Source of the DNA: Betaproteobacteria bacterium
GTDB taxonomy: Bacteria; Pseudomonadota; Gammaproteobacteria; Burkholderiales; SG8-41
Assembly: GCA_021730905.1 (NCBI GenBank)
Contig: JAKFYK010000025.1
Location: 145,377 to 209,376, forward strand
DNA length: 64,000 nucleotides
Direction of reading: 5' to 3'
Shown: positions 17,912-26,225 of the stretch, piece by piece
How positions within the stretch are numbered: the stretch's first letter is position 1
Layout of the letters: each line of letters starts with the position of its first letter
Translations under genes and position numbers: made by a program
Notes under the pieces: model-generated
Database searches by the model: none
The model's input: only the letters and a program-made list of their open reading frames with translations
What the model was told of the DNA's origin: nothing

Positions 17912-18883
17912 ATGCAAGCAACCAGCCTTAATGCATCGACGACCCGTCACGGCGGCGCCGCCAACACCCTCGCAACCTTCAAAGTCGTGCCCACGGGCGC
18001 CGCAGTAGGCGCGGAAGTTCAGGGCATGGATCTGTCGCTGCCGATTCCCGACGAAGTAAAGGAAGCGCTGCGTCAGGCGTGGGCGGAACACATGGTGATT
18101 TACTGGCGCGGGCAAAAAATCGACGACGAACAACTGATGGCGGTATCTGGAATTTTCGGCCCGCCGCATGAAGCGGCTGCGCGCAAATACCATCTTAACG
18201 TCGGCGAAAAAGTGGACGACGAGTTCATGATTTCACGGCATCCAAGCGTAAGCATCATTTCCAACGTCGGCCCCGACGGCAAACCGGTGATGGATAACGG
18301 CGGTCTCGGCAGTTACGAAGTGGTATGGCACACGGACAACTCGTACGTGAAAACACCGCCGGCGGGCAGCATGCTGTATTCGCTGGAAGTGCCGGTAAAC
18401 GGCGGCGGTGACACTTCATTCAACAATCAGTACAGGGCATACGATGAATTGCCTGAAGATCTCAAGCGCGCCATCGAAGGCAAATCACAGGTGCACGATT
18501 CCAGCCGCAACAGCGCCGGCGTGCTGAGGCCCGGTGTGAAGTTGCCAACCAAGCCGGAAGAAGTCGAAGGCCCCACGCATCCGCTGGTACGCGTGCATCC
18601 GGTCACGGGAAAGCGCGCGCTGTATCTGGGCCGCCGCCGCGTGTGGCCGTCCAACTACATCCACGGCCTGTCCAATGAAGAAAGCGAAGCGCTGCTCGAT
18701 AAACTATGGGCGCATGCCACACAGGAAAAATATGCGTGGACGCACTATTGGAAAGTGGGCGACATCATCCTGTGGGACAACCGCTGCTGCATGCACTACC
18801 GCACCGAAATCGATGTCACGCAACGCCGCATCATGCATCGCACGACGATCAAGGGCGAGGTGGTGCAGGCACCCTGGCAGTAG
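17912..18883 (+). CDS. TauD/TfdA-family 2-oxoglutarate-dependent dioxygenase
   Basis: 323 residues. The Fe(II)-binding HxD pair is in VVWHTDNSYVKTPPAG, the distal His lies in DNRCCMHYRTEID and an Arg for 2-oxoglutarate follows in IMHRTTIKG. N-terminal FKVVPTGAAVGAEVQGMDLS is the usual beginning of the family. These enzymes hydroxylate small acids such as taurine or aryloxyalkanoates. The ATG is preceded by GGAGAAACCCT. It lies 132 bases after phoD and could be a separate unit; the neighbouring Bug and racemase-type genes make a role in acid catabolism plausible but the substrate is unknown. Confidence 0.9.
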   Translation: MQATSLNASTTRHGGAANTLATFKVVPTGAAVGAEVQGMDLSLPIPDEVKEALRQAWAEHMVIYWRGQKIDDEQLMAVSGIFGPPHEAAARKYHLNVGEKVDDEFMISRHPSVSIISNVGPDGKPVMDNGGLGSYEVVWHTDNSYVKTPPAGSMLYSLEVPVNGGGDTSFNNQYRAYDELPEDLKRAIEGKSQVHDSSRNSAGVLRPGVKLPTKPEEVEGPTHPLVRVHPVTGKRALYLGRRRVWPSNYIHGLSNEESEALLDKLWAHATQEKYAWTHYWKVGDIILWDNRCCMHYRTEIDVTQRRIMHRTTIKGEVVQAPWQ

Positions 18884-18937
18884 GCGCAATTTTTTGACCG
18901 TCGCCGCCAGCGCGGTAACTGTCAGCGCGCGCAAAAT

Positions 18938-18952
18938 ATAAGTATTTGTTTT
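18938..18952 (+). repeat. AT-rich border motif, copy A
   Basis: ATAAGTATTTGTTTT between the convergent dioxygenase and Hsp15 genes, 11 bases beyond the Hsp15 stop. Near-identical copies lie at 20382, 40322, 53272 and 61476. Confidence 0.6.
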
Positions 18953-18962
18953 ATTATATTTT

Positions 18963-19331
18963 TTAAATATCCCGCCAGCGCTCCAGTTGCCGCCGTTCGC
19001 GCTTGGTAGGACGGCCGTGCCGCTGCGCTGACGGGTCGGAAACGAATTTTCGCAATACCGCCTGCTCGGTGCGGCGCGCGAGGCTTTCCGGCGTCTCTTC
19101 GTACAATTTATGCGCCACCGCCGCGGACCCGCGCTTGTCGCTCAACTGCACGACGCGAATCTGCCAGTCATACGCGCCGATGTGTATCGATAGTTGATCG
19201 CCGGGTTTCAGTTCTTTCGCCGGCTTGACGCGCTCGCCGTTCAACCTGACTTTGCCGCCTTCCACCGCGAGCTGCGCCAACGAACGCGTTTTATGGAAGC
19301 GCGCCGCCCACAGCCATTTGTCGATGCGCAT
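18963..19331 (-). CDS. hslR: Hsp15-like S4-domain RNA-binding protein
   Basis: 122 residues. The S4 domain starts at once: MRIDKWLWAARFHKTRSLA, then GKVRLNGERVKPAKELKPGD. The C-terminus is basic (HGRPTKRERRQLERWRDI), as in E. coli Hsp15, which binds stalled 50S subunits carrying nascent chains and helps ribosome rescue after heat shock. The ATG at 19331 is three bases from the end of repeat element 2, whose terminal repeat on this strand contains AGGGA at a suitable ribosome-binding distance. No promoter is evident outside the element, so the element may shape its expression. Confidence 0.92.
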   Translation of the reverse strand: MRIDKWLWAARFHKTRSLAQLAVEGGKVRLNGERVKPAKELKPGDQLSIHIGAYDWQIRVVQLSDKRGSAAVAHKLYEETPESLARRTEQAVLRKFVSDPSAQRHGRPTKRERRQLERWRDI

Positions 19332-19333
19332 AC

Positions 19334-19558
19334 AGAGTCCCTAGCACCATGAAACCCATGTTGCGCTGGCACGATTTTGCTTCAGGGCGCGACAAAGCCC
19401 TGATGCAAAACTCGCGCCAGCCCTTCGGGTTGTGTCCAAAATCGGCGCTGGCTTTGTCGGACTCGTCGCTCATATTCGCGATATGAGACTCCTCGTCCTT
19501 CGCGCCACCACCGATTTTGGACACAACGCAATATAGGTTTCATGGTGCTAGGGACTCT
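19334..19558. mobile_element. Non-autonomous inverted-repeat element 2 (225 bp)
   Basis: Terminal inverted repeats AGAGTCCCTAGCACCATG, about 23 bases and perfect. The interior shares long blocks with element 1: GCGCTGGCACGATTTTGC, GTTGTGTCCAAAATCGG at both ends, and the palindrome CTCATATTCGCGATATGAG at 19469-19487. It fills the gap between the stop of the membrane protein gene (19560) and the start of hslR (19331) almost exactly. No coding capacity. Confidence 0.8.
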
Positions 19559-19559
19559 T

Positions 19560-19967
19560 TTACATAGGCATTGGCTTGCGCGACAGCAATGCCAGCCAGC
19601 CGCGCGCGATGCGGTAGAGCACCCACACCCCGGTAGCAACCGCAATCACCCACGCCACCGGAATGCCGATAACCGTCATGATCAGCAACCCGGCGAGCAG
19701 CACCCACAGCACTGCCCACCAGAACGTGCGTATCTGCCAAGAAAAATGTGAATCGAGAAAGGTGCCGCGCACGTCGCCGCGCTTCACGTAGTTGATGATG
19801 ACCGCGATGATCGACGGCCAGCCGGTGAGAAACGCGGTGACGATGAACGCGGCCGTGGTCAAGCCGGTAATCGCGCTGAACGCATGCAGGCCGTAGACCA
19901 CGTGTGTGAGCGTGATCAGATTCGCCGCCGGTAACTGGAGTTGGGTGTTGCCGTCGTAATCCGCCAT
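19560..19967 (-). CDS. Small integral membrane protein (DUF4870-like)
   Basis: 135 residues with four hydrophobic segments: ITLTHVVYGLHAFSAITGLT, IVTAFLTGWPSIIAVIINYV, FWWAVLWVLLAGLLIMTVIG and VAWVIAVATGVWVLYRIARG. The layout (helix pair, short polar loop RGDVRGTFLDSHFSWQIRTF, helix pair, RIARGW tail) fits the DUF4870/Tic20-like family of unknown function, which is common in Burkholderiales. The stop codon abuts repeat element 2. Eleven bases separate it from the upstream DUF2237 gene, so the two are probably one operon. Confidence 0.72.
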   Translation of the reverse strand: MADYDGNTQLQLPAANLITLTHVVYGLHAFSAITGLTTAAFIVTAFLTGWPSIIAVIINYVKRGDVRGTFLDSHFSWQIRTFWWAVLWVLLAGLLIMTVIGIPVAWVIAVATGVWVLYRIARGWLALLSRKPMPM

Positions 19968-19978
19968 CCCGATATCCT

Positions 19979-20368
19979 CTAGCTCAAATCAATCGCAAAT
20001 TTTTTCAGTTCGTCCAGCGACACAAATTCCAGCGTCGTCTCGTGCGTCGCGCGCAGCACTACGCGCGGCGCAGCGTTGGCATCGAACGCTTCCTTCCAGC
20101 GCGCGGCGCACAGGCACCACTGGTCGCCCGGCTTCAGCCCGTCGAAGCCGAATTGCGGCATCGGCGTCGACAGATCATTGCCGCTCGCCTTGCTGAATTC
20201 CAGAAACTCCGCCGTCACGCGCACGCACACCGAATGCACACCGAGATCATCCGGCCCGACGTTGCAGCAACCGTCGCGATAAAAGCCCGTCACCGGATCT
20301 TCGCTGCACGATTGCAGCTTTTCGCCCAGCACATTGCGGGCATGTTCGTGGGGATTGAATCGTCTCAT
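19979..20368 (-). CDS. DUF2237 family protein
   Basis: 129 residues. ARNVLGEKLQSCSEDPVTGF, RDGCCNVGPDDLGVHSVCV, FLEFSKASGNDLSTP and LKPGDQWCLCAARWKEAF are the conserved segments of DUF2237, a small cysteine-containing family of unknown role found across bacteria and algae. No signal peptide. It lies 32 bases after a radical SAM gene on the same strand; that gap carries a copy of the AT-rich border motif. Nothing in the context identifies a function. Confidence 0.9.
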   Translation of the reverse strand: MRRFNPHEHARNVLGEKLQSCSEDPVTGFYRDGCCNVGPDDLGVHSVCVRVTAEFLEFSKASGNDLSTPMPQFGFDGLKPGDQWCLCAARWKEAFDANAAPRVVLRATHETTLEFVSLDELKKFAIDLS

Positions 20369-20381
20369 TAAATATTCAATT

Positions 20382-20396
20382 AAAACAAATACTTAT
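20382..20396 (-). repeat. AT-rich border motif, copy B
   Basis: AAAACAAATACTTAT on the plus strand, in the 32-base gap between the B12-binding radical SAM gene and the DUF2237 gene. Confidence 0.6.
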
Positions 20397-20400
20397 ATTA

Positions 20401-21915
20401 TCACGCATTCACGTGCCGCGCCTGGCGCATGCGGCTGCGACCGGTTGAGGCCGGCGCCCGCTGTGGACGCACGCCCGACGCCATGAACGCAAGCCGCCCG
20501 CGCGCGCCGCTCGCTTCATAGTCGCCGAGCAGCGCCGCATCGGCCGCCGCGGATTCAACGCCGCGTTCATGCGCGAGATAGCGGTGCAGATGATCGCACA
20601 ATTTCTCGAAAGCGAACTCGTGCGTCTTGCCCGTCGCGCTGAACAGCCAGTCTGTGAAATGCATGAAGCGCTCGAATGGCGTGTCGGCCAGCAGCAGCGG
20701 CAGCGTGCGATGAAAGCGCCCGGAATTGCCAACGAGATCCCAGTAGCGAGCGAAGCGTGAAATCCGCTGCATGTCGGCAAAGCCGATGCAATCAGTGGCG
20801 AGCACATTGTACGGCGGGTCCGGGTTGTAGCGCATGCCATGCGCCCCGGTATGGCGCGCGATCGGCGTGCCGCGCAGGCGCTTCAACACGCCGACCTGGA
20901 TTTCGTGCGGCTTCAGCGCGTACAAACGGTCGAAGCCCTGTCCGAAGCTCGCGAGGTCCTCGCCCGGCAGCCCGGCAATGAGATCGACGTGGATCAGCGC
21001 ATTCGAGCATTCGCGCAGCCAGCGGATATTCGCTTCGGCCTGTGCGTTATCCTGCTTGCGCGAAATACGCGACTGCACCTCGGGGTTCCAGGTCTGGATG
21101 CCGACCTCGAAATGCAGCGAGCCGGCAGGAAAGCGCGTAATCGCCTGTTTGAGGCTCGCCGGCAGATGATCGGGTATCAACTCGAAATGCAGGAACAGGT
21201 CGCCGTCCATGCGCTGCAGAAAAAACTCGAGGATGCGCAGACTGGCGGCAATTTTCAGATTGAAGGTGCGGTCGACAAAACGAAAATGCCTTGCGCCGCG
21301 CGCGTAGAGCTTGCCGAGCTCCACGATGAATGCGCCAAGGTCAAACGGCCACGCGGTCTTGTCGAGCGCCGACAGGCAGAACTCGCACTTGAACGGGCAG
21401 CCGCGCGAAGCCTCCACGTACAGAAAGCGCCGCGCGATGTCCTCGTCCGTGTATTCGTCGTACGGCAGCGCGATGTGCGCCAGCGGCGGCTGTGCGCCCG
21501 AGAGCATTTTTTGCTCAGGCATGTTGCCGTCGAGCAAATCACGGCAGAGTTGCGCAAAAGTCACGTCGCCCCAGCCGGTGATCACGTAATCGGCGTCGCG
21601 GCAAATCCGCTGGTCTTCAGTCTCGTAACTCACTTCGGGGCCGCCGACCACCACCATCACGTCCGGCGCGATGCGCTTGATCAGCGCGACGACTTTGGCG
21701 CTTTCCTCAGCGTTCCAGATGTAGACGCCGAGGCCGACGATGCGCGGCTGGAGCGCCAGCAGATTTTCTGCGATGTCGCCCGACCGCTGCCCCAGCACGA
21801 ATTCCGCGATGTGCGCGCGCGGCCGCAAATCGCCGAGATTCGCGGCGAGATAGCGCAAGCCAAGCGCGGCATGAACGTAGCGCGCGTTGATGGTGGCAAG
21901 AACGATGTCAGGCAT
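20401..21915 (-). CDS. B12-binding-domain radical SAM protein (DUF4080 type)
   Basis: 504 residues from the ATG at 21915 (MPDIVLATINARYVHAALGL); an earlier start at 21987 only adds a non-conserved leader. Residues 1-130 form a cobalamin-binding Rossmann domain (LQPRIVGLGVYIWNAEESAK, VVVGGPEVSYE), followed by the radical SAM cluster EASRGCPFKCEFCLSALD (CxxxCxxC), HFEVGIQTWNPEVQ and a C-terminal DUF4080-like region (GIRGTP-like LRGTPIARHTGAHGMRYNPD). This architecture is found in widely distributed, uncharacterised enzymes. The last 50 residues are basic and low-complexity (RAPASTGRSRMRQARHVNA). It is likely cotranscribed with DUF2237. Confidence 0.88.
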   Translation of the reverse strand: MPDIVLATINARYVHAALGLRYLAANLGDLRPRAHIAEFVLGQRSGDIAENLLALQPRIVGLGVYIWNAEESAKVVALIKRIAPDVMVVVGGPEVSYETEDQRICRDADYVITGWGDVTFAQLCRDLLDGNMPEQKMLSGAQPPLAHIALPYDEYTDEDIARRFLYVEASRGCPFKCEFCLSALDKTAWPFDLGAFIVELGKLYARGARHFRFVDRTFNLKIAASLRILEFFLQRMDGDLFLHFELIPDHLPASLKQAITRFPAGSLHFEVGIQTWNPEVQSRISRKQDNAQAEANIRWLRECSNALIHVDLIAGLPGEDLASFGQGFDRLYALKPHEIQVGVLKRLRGTPIARHTGAHGMRYNPDPPYNVLATDCIGFADMQRISRFARYWDLVGNSGRFHRTLPLLLADTPFERFMHFTDWLFSATGKTHEFAFEKLCDHLHRYLAHERGVESAAADAALLGDYEASGARGRLAFMASGVRPQRAPASTGRSRMRQARHVNA

Positions 21916-22031
21916 GGCGCTAGTGTAGCGCAGTGCGGCTTCAGCCCGGCAGATACGCTCCACGCTTGAGCGCGATGGGCTGCGCACTCGACCACCACGG
22001 CAGCCACGCCGCGCGTTGCGCCGTTGGGGCG

Positions 22032-23039
22032 CTAGCGTATTCCTGCAAGTTGCAGGTATCGCAGATCGACGAAGCGTTCGGGTGAAGGCAGCGGCCCCTT
22101 CAACTGGCCCGCTTCGGCCATGAAGGCGATCACCTGCGCGAGCCCCTTCAAGTCGATCTCGCCCTGCCGCGGTAGCACTTTCTTTTCGGGTTCGAAGTAC
22201 AGCGCGAGCGTGCGTTCAGCAATAGCCGTGGTGACGCCGGTGGTCTCAGTGATCGCCTTTAACACCACATCGCGTTTGCGGGGATCGCGGATGACGCCAA
22301 ACGCGGCGGCAAGCGCGCGCACGTAGCGCACGACGGTATCCTGATTCGCTGCTGCCCACGAGCGCCGCGCCGCAGTGACCGTGTAGAGAAATTCCGGCAC
22401 CGCTTCGGTTGACAGTCCCAGCAGCCGGTAACCCTCGCTCAGCGCGACCAGATCCTGCGGCTGCCCGAGCGGCACCGCCGCACATTCTCCGCGCCGCAAA
22501 CAGTTCAGTCGCGTCGGCGTGCCTTCGATAACCTTCACGCGGATGTCGCCGTCGCGCATGCCATGCAGGGTGAGCAGCTTGCGCATCGACATTGCGATGC
22601 TGCCGCCGGGATCGGCCATGCCCACCAGTTTTCCTTTCAAGTCGGCGACGCGCGCGATCTCGGGTCTTGCAACCAGAGAGTAGATGGGATTGTTGAATTC
22701 CGCGGCAATCGCCACGGCATCCGACCCGGCCAGCGCTGCGCGCACCAGGAAGGTCGTAGCGACATGGGTCACGTCGACGGTGTCGTCGTGCAGCGCCTCT
22801 ATCATCTTGTCCGAGCCCCCGGGTATGGGGATGACAACGCGGAAATCCAGTCCTTCGCGCTGGAACAGTCCCTCGCGCTGGGCCACCACAACAGGGAGGG
22901 AAAAGATGCTCCGCGCCGCCGATATGGCCTGGCCGTAGCGCAACACGGGTGCCTGCGCGTGCGCCTCGGGTGCGCCGCTCCCCATCGCGACCAGCAGTAC
23001 GGCGCCGGCGCAAAGAACTACTGACGCTGCAGCCGGCAC
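22032..23039 (-). CDS. ABC-type NMT1/SsuA-like solute-binding protein
   Basis: 335 residues from a GTG at 23039 (VPAAASVVLCAGAVLLVAMG..., signal peptide ending AHAQ). The coding frame is open further upstream but there it overlaps the real gene 23018-23422; the GTG gives a 22-base overlap. The mature part starts VLRYGQAISAARSIFSLPVV, then VAQREGLFQREGLDFRVVIP, VADLKGKLVGMADPGGS and RRGECAAVPLGQPQDL, a typical periplasmic type II binding fold of the NMT1/THI5/sulfonate group. No ABC permease or ATPase is nearby. It is the last gene of the heme-propeller cluster, so its ligand could relate to that system. Confidence 0.82.
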   Translation of the reverse strand: MPAAASVVLCAGAVLLVAMGSGAPEAHAQAPVLRYGQAISAARSIFSLPVVVAQREGLFQREGLDFRVVIPIPGGSDKMIEALHDDTVDVTHVATTFLVRAALAGSDAVAIAAEFNNPIYSLVARPEIARVADLKGKLVGMADPGGSIAMSMRKLLTLHGMRDGDIRVKVIEGTPTRLNCLRRGECAAVPLGQPQDLVALSEGYRLLGLSTEAVPEFLYTVTAARRSWAAANQDTVVRYVRALAAAFGVIRDPRKRDVVLKAITETTGVTTAIAERTLALYFEPEKKVLPRQGEIDLKGLAQVIAFMAEAGQLKGPLPSPERFVDLRYLQLAGIR

Positions 23040-23422
23040 TCGGTCTCGATCGATTTGACGGGCCTGCCTTTCACGACAGGCCGCCTGAAGACACGGATCT
23101 GCTTGTAGCCTTCCTTGGCGCAGGAGATCGTCACGTCGCTCGGGCTGATTTCCTTCTTGAAGCCGCGCACCCGGTAGGCACCGATCGCATTGGTACGGGT
23201 TATCAGTGTCAGGCTGGTCTTGTACGCGGCCGATACCTTCGCGTCCACGATCGGCTTGCCCGCCGCGTCCTTGACGAAACCCCAGTAGGCCGGCCCCTCG
23301 TCCGGACTGTGCTCGTCGGGATCTCCGAAGCTGGAGCCGCCCGCCCACGCACCGGGTCCCGCCCCGGCGATGAGCAGCGCCAAGCAGGCGAGAAGACCAA
23401 GGAGTCGCAACGGAAACCTCAC
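23018..23422 (-). CDS. Secreted carboxypeptidase-regulatory-like domain protein
   Basis: 134 residues with a signal peptide (MRFPLRLLGLLACLALLIAG...AWAG). The mature part is one beta-sandwich: YWGFVKDAAGKPIVDAKVSA, then LITRTNAIGAYRVRGF, matching the CarboxypepD_reg fold (G-x-V-x-D-x2-G-x-P-I). The C-terminus KSIETECRLQRQ and ISCAKEGYKQIR give two cysteines that could pair. The same domain is fused to the propeller protein at 24284, which suggests the two work together at the cell surface. Biochemical role unknown. It overlaps the solute-binding gene by 22 bases. Confidence 0.75.
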   Translation of the reverse strand: MRFPLRLLGLLACLALLIAGAGPGAWAGGSSFGDPDEHSPDEGPAYWGFVKDAAGKPIVDAKVSAAYKTSLTLITRTNAIGAYRVRGFKKEISPSDVTISCAKEGYKQIRVFRRPVVKGRPVKSIETECRLQRQ

Positions 23423-23459
23423 GCTGTGCGGTTCTTGAGGAAAGTCGGCGATTCTTCCG

Positions 23460-23798
23460 CTACCTCAGGAAGAATTCTCTGAGCAAGTAGCCGCTGGCAA
23501 TCATCGCGCACACCGGGACAACCCACGACCAGCCTGACCACAAGCGCCGCTTCACGAACTCCGGCAGCAATGCTGCGATCAAGCCCGCGAGGAACGCGAC
23601 AACACCCGCAGTTGCCATCCAGCCGTACCAGTACATGGCAGGACCGCTTCTCGGCTTTTCCACCCACACGCCGAACTCGCCGATAGCCGGGTGATAAGTG
23701 AAGAGCGCGAGATTCTTCTCGACAGCGATCACATACACGACTGCGTAGACGGCCGCGAACACGATGGCGAATACGGGAAACGAGCGCGGCGGCGTCAT
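23460..23798 (-). CDS. Small membrane protein of the heme-propeller cluster
   Basis: 112 residues from the ATG at 23798, which overlaps the stop of the upstream gene as ATGA. Three hydrophobic segments: VFAIVFAAVYAVVYVIAVE, YGWMATAGVVAFLAGLIAALL and WVVPVCAMIASGYLLREFF. Between them is YHPAIGEFGVWVEKPRSGPAMYWYG, rich in aromatic residues. I do not recognise a named family. The ATGA overlap and the shared orientation with 23795 and 24284 indicate an operon. Confidence 0.7.
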   Translation of the reverse strand: MTPPRSFPVFAIVFAAVYAVVYVIAVEKNLALFTYHPAIGEFGVWVEKPRSGPAMYWYGWMATAGVVAFLAGLIAALLPEFVKRRLWSGWSWVVPVCAMIASGYLLREFFLR

Positions 23799-24265
23799 GA
23801 CCCGAAACCACGGATGTTGTTGAGTATGTGTCCCACCAGGAAATTCCACCACACGATGAAAGCGAGCAGCGCTGTCAACATGGCGCGGGTGCGGGCATGC
23901 TCCGCTGCCAGCGGCTGGCGCCAGTAATACCAGTACGCCGGCAGCACTCCCAAGCCGACCGCTGCGAAATGCTCCTTCAACTCGAACGCACCGTTTTGCG
24001 GCCACATCTCCAGTTGCTCAATCACCACCCTCACCTCGACACGGTAGGTCGCATAGATGATGCCGCCCAGAATGGCAGTCAGCACGTAGAGGACGATGAT
24101 CGCGTTGGTGTACGGCGCCCCGGACACCGCGCGGAAGCGTCCGATGAAGGAGCCAGCCGGTTTGCGCGCAGGCGCCAGAACACTCATTGCCTGGTGAGTG
24201 ATCGCACCGAGCAGCGCAACCGCGAGCAACCCGTGTACGATCAGCAGTACAGTCACGGTATTCAT
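23795..24265 (-). CDS. Membrane protein of the heme-propeller cluster
   Basis: 156 residues, four predicted membrane helices: VTVLLIVHGLLAVALLGAIT, AIIVLYVLTAILGGIIYATY, HFAAVGLGVLPAYWYYW and AMLTALLAFIVWWNFLVG. Histidines sit at or near helix ends (VHGLL, ITHQAM, KEHFA, GHILNN), a pattern compatible with, but not proof of, heme b ligation. I do not recognise the family with certainty. It lies 18 bases after the propeller gene and overlaps the next gene, so the three are almost surely cotranscribed. Confidence 0.72.
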   Translation of the reverse strand: MNTVTVLLIVHGLLAVALLGAITHQAMSVLAPARKPAGSFIGRFRAVSGAPYTNAIIVLYVLTAILGGIIYATYRVEVRVVIEQLEMWPQNGAFELKEHFAAVGLGVLPAYWYYWRQPLAAEHARTRAMLTALLAFIVWWNFLVGHILNNIRGFGS

Positions 24266-24283
24266 CGGATCTTCGCCGCCCGC

Positions 24284-25954
24284 TCAGTCGAGTGGCTCGA
24301 GCTTGATCAGGGACGCGCCGTGGTTGCTGCCCACCCAGAAGGTGACGGGCGTGGTCGAGTTGTCGACGAAGACCCGGCGCACGTTAGTGGTCCGCGGCAG
24401 CAGATATTCGACGAACTGTCCGCTCTTGGTGTTGAGCCGCGCGATGCGGTCGTTCAACATCGAACCGGTCCACGCCTCGTTGTTCTTGTCGAGCGCAACG
24501 TCGTAGGGGCCGGACCAGGGCGTAGGCACCGCCCACTCCTGGAAGCGCTCGGTCTTGGTGTCGAACATCGCGATGCGGTTGCCACGGTACTGACCGAACC
24601 AGATGCGGTCCTGCGCGTCCATGATGCCGCGGCGCGGCCCCGAACTCTTGGTGGGTGTCTCATAGAGCCTGACTTCCTTGGTCTTGGCATCGATACGGCC
24701 GATGGTTTCCCGGCCGATGTCGGTGAACCAGGCGTTGTTCTGTGAATCGGAGATCACGTCGTAGATGTTGTGGCCGACCGGGGCATCCTTGAACGGCTCC
24801 CAGGTTTCCCATTCGCCGGTCTTCAGGTCCATGCGGTGCACACCGGCAAAGCCGTTGTTTTGCGACCACACCTTGCCGTCAACAGCGATGTTGAGCGGAC
24901 TCGTCATGTTGACCTGGGTGTTGGGCCGGTTCCATTGAGCGGGTATCGGCCACACCTGCAGCTTCTCGGACTTGGTGTCGAATTTGCCGATGGCCGCCTG
25001 GTACATCATGCCGAGCCACAGATTCTCGTCCCGGTCCATGCGGATGGAAAGCGCACCCAGCGGAGAACCCTTTTTGAGCTCAGGCGTGGGAATCTCCGTG
25101 AGTTTCCCCGACTTCGGGTCGAATTTGCCGATGATCTGGGAGCTGAAATCCGAATACCACACCGTGCCCTTCGAATCGACTACCACGTCGTGCGGTTGTA
25201 TCGTCGGGCGCGGCAGATCCCACTCGGTGATGACGACGCGCGTCGCGCGGCCCTTGGGACGGGCGAAAGCCTTCAACTCGTAGGGCCATGCCGTCGGAGT
25301 CGCCGCTGTGCTTTGATTGATCGAGGCGAAATACTCGGCCTGCGCGCGCTGGAGCTTCGCGCGCTCCTCGCCGACCAGATCGGTGTCGCGGCCGGTCAGG
25401 CGTTTTTGTGGGTTGCGAAAAGTGCTCTGGTTGGCGTACGTGCCCATGCGTTGTATCGTCGCTACGAAGCCATCGGCGTCGAGACGTGAACGCGTAATCT
25501 TGTCGAGCGTGTGGCAGCCAACGCAGGAGAGCAGCGGCCGCTTCTGCTGCGGCGCGCCCGGCGCGCTGTGCAGCCACTCGGCGTTCGAGAGCTGGGAAGC
25601 GAGGTCTTTCGTCTTGACCAGCTTCAGGTCGGCCGTAGCGGCGCCTTTGCCCGTAACTTGCGAAGTCGGGGCACCGGTCAGGTCGTAACCGATGGCGCGG
25701 ATCGAAAGCGTGTACTTGCCCGGCTCCAAGTACGCCGTCGGGAAGCGGTAGCGGCCTTTTTCGTCGCTCACCACAGTGATGGTTTTGTTAGCGCCTTCCC
25801 GCCTGGCATTCACCAGCACGCCTTCCATAACGCCCTCTTCGGCGGAGGACACCGTGCCCGTCAGGGCGTCAGACTGGGCCGATGCAACCAGCGGCTGGAA
25901 GAAAATAAACAAGAACGCGGCGATTGCCGCCAGAAAGTTTTGCATAGCTCGCAT
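24284..25954 (-). CDS. Secreted heme-motif protein fusing a regulatory-like domain to a seven-bladed Vgb-like propeller
   Basis: 556 residues with a signal peptide ending SAQ (26). Residues 30-93 are a carboxypeptidase-regulatory-like domain (LTGTVSSAEEGVMEGVLVNA); a c-type heme motif CVGCH follows at 144-148 (LLSCVGCHTLDKI); from about 235 to the end are seven repeats whose central strand reads hydrophobic-W-x: VWYSDF, LWLGMM, VWSQNN, AWFTDI, IWFGQY, AWTGSM, FWVGSN. This is the virginiamycin-B-lyase-like seven-bladed propeller. AGGAGGG precedes the ATG by seven bases. Such fusions suggest a periplasmic dehydrogenase or electron-transfer role; actual antibiotic lyase activity is unlikely. It heads a cluster of two membrane proteins, a related secreted domain and a solute-binding protein. 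Confidence 0.85.
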   Translation of the reverse strand: MRAMQNFLAAIAAFLFIFFQPLVASAQSDALTGTVSSAEEGVMEGVLVNARREGANKTITVVSDEKGRYRFPTAYLEPGKYTLSIRAIGYDLTGAPTSQVTGKGAATADLKLVKTKDLASQLSNAEWLHSAPGAPQQKRPLLSCVGCHTLDKITRSRLDADGFVATIQRMGTYANQSTFRNPQKRLTGRDTDLVGEERAKLQRAQAEYFASINQSTAATPTAWPYELKAFARPKGRATRVVITEWDLPRPTIQPHDVVVDSKGTVWYSDFSSQIIGKFDPKSGKLTEIPTPELKKGSPLGALSIRMDRDENLWLGMMYQAAIGKFDTKSEKLQVWPIPAQWNRPNTQVNMTSPLNIAVDGKVWSQNNGFAGVHRMDLKTGEWETWEPFKDAPVGHNIYDVISDSQNNAWFTDIGRETIGRIDAKTKEVRLYETPTKSSGPRRGIMDAQDRIWFGQYRGNRIAMFDTKTERFQEWAVPTPWSGPYDVALDKNNEAWTGSMLNDRIARLNTKSGQFVEYLLPRTTNVRRVFVDNSTTPVTFWVGSNHGASLIKLEPLD

Positions 25955-26225
25955 GGGTAAACCCTCCTAGATCCTAGGTTAGCGTGCTGAGCTGCAACTT
26001 CCTCGAATATTTATTGTGTGCGAACAGGAAATTCAAAAACGCTTGTTCACTGAGGGGAATGTATCCCCGGATCGGCAGGCAGTCAATCACGCAAGTATTC
26101 CATCAGGTTTTGTGCGACGCACCAGCCCATCGCATTTGATGTCATCGGGTCAACGGCATGCCGCGCACTCGATGCAAGGAACCGCGCCACGGCTGCATTT
26201 ACTGGCACGCTTCACGCGATCGCAC

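Noticed and set aside
23018-23348. A longer form of the solute-binding gene starting at 23348
   Set aside because: The extension would lie in the frame opposite the conserved secreted domain gene and is rich in Arg/Gly/Gln without structure; the GTG at 23039 gives a proper signal peptide.
26016-26225. Small gene between the propeller protein and the ModA-like gene
   Set aside because: The open frame reads antisense through the ModA-like gene and has no ribosome site; I see no feature in 25955-26225 beyond the promoter region of the propeller gene.
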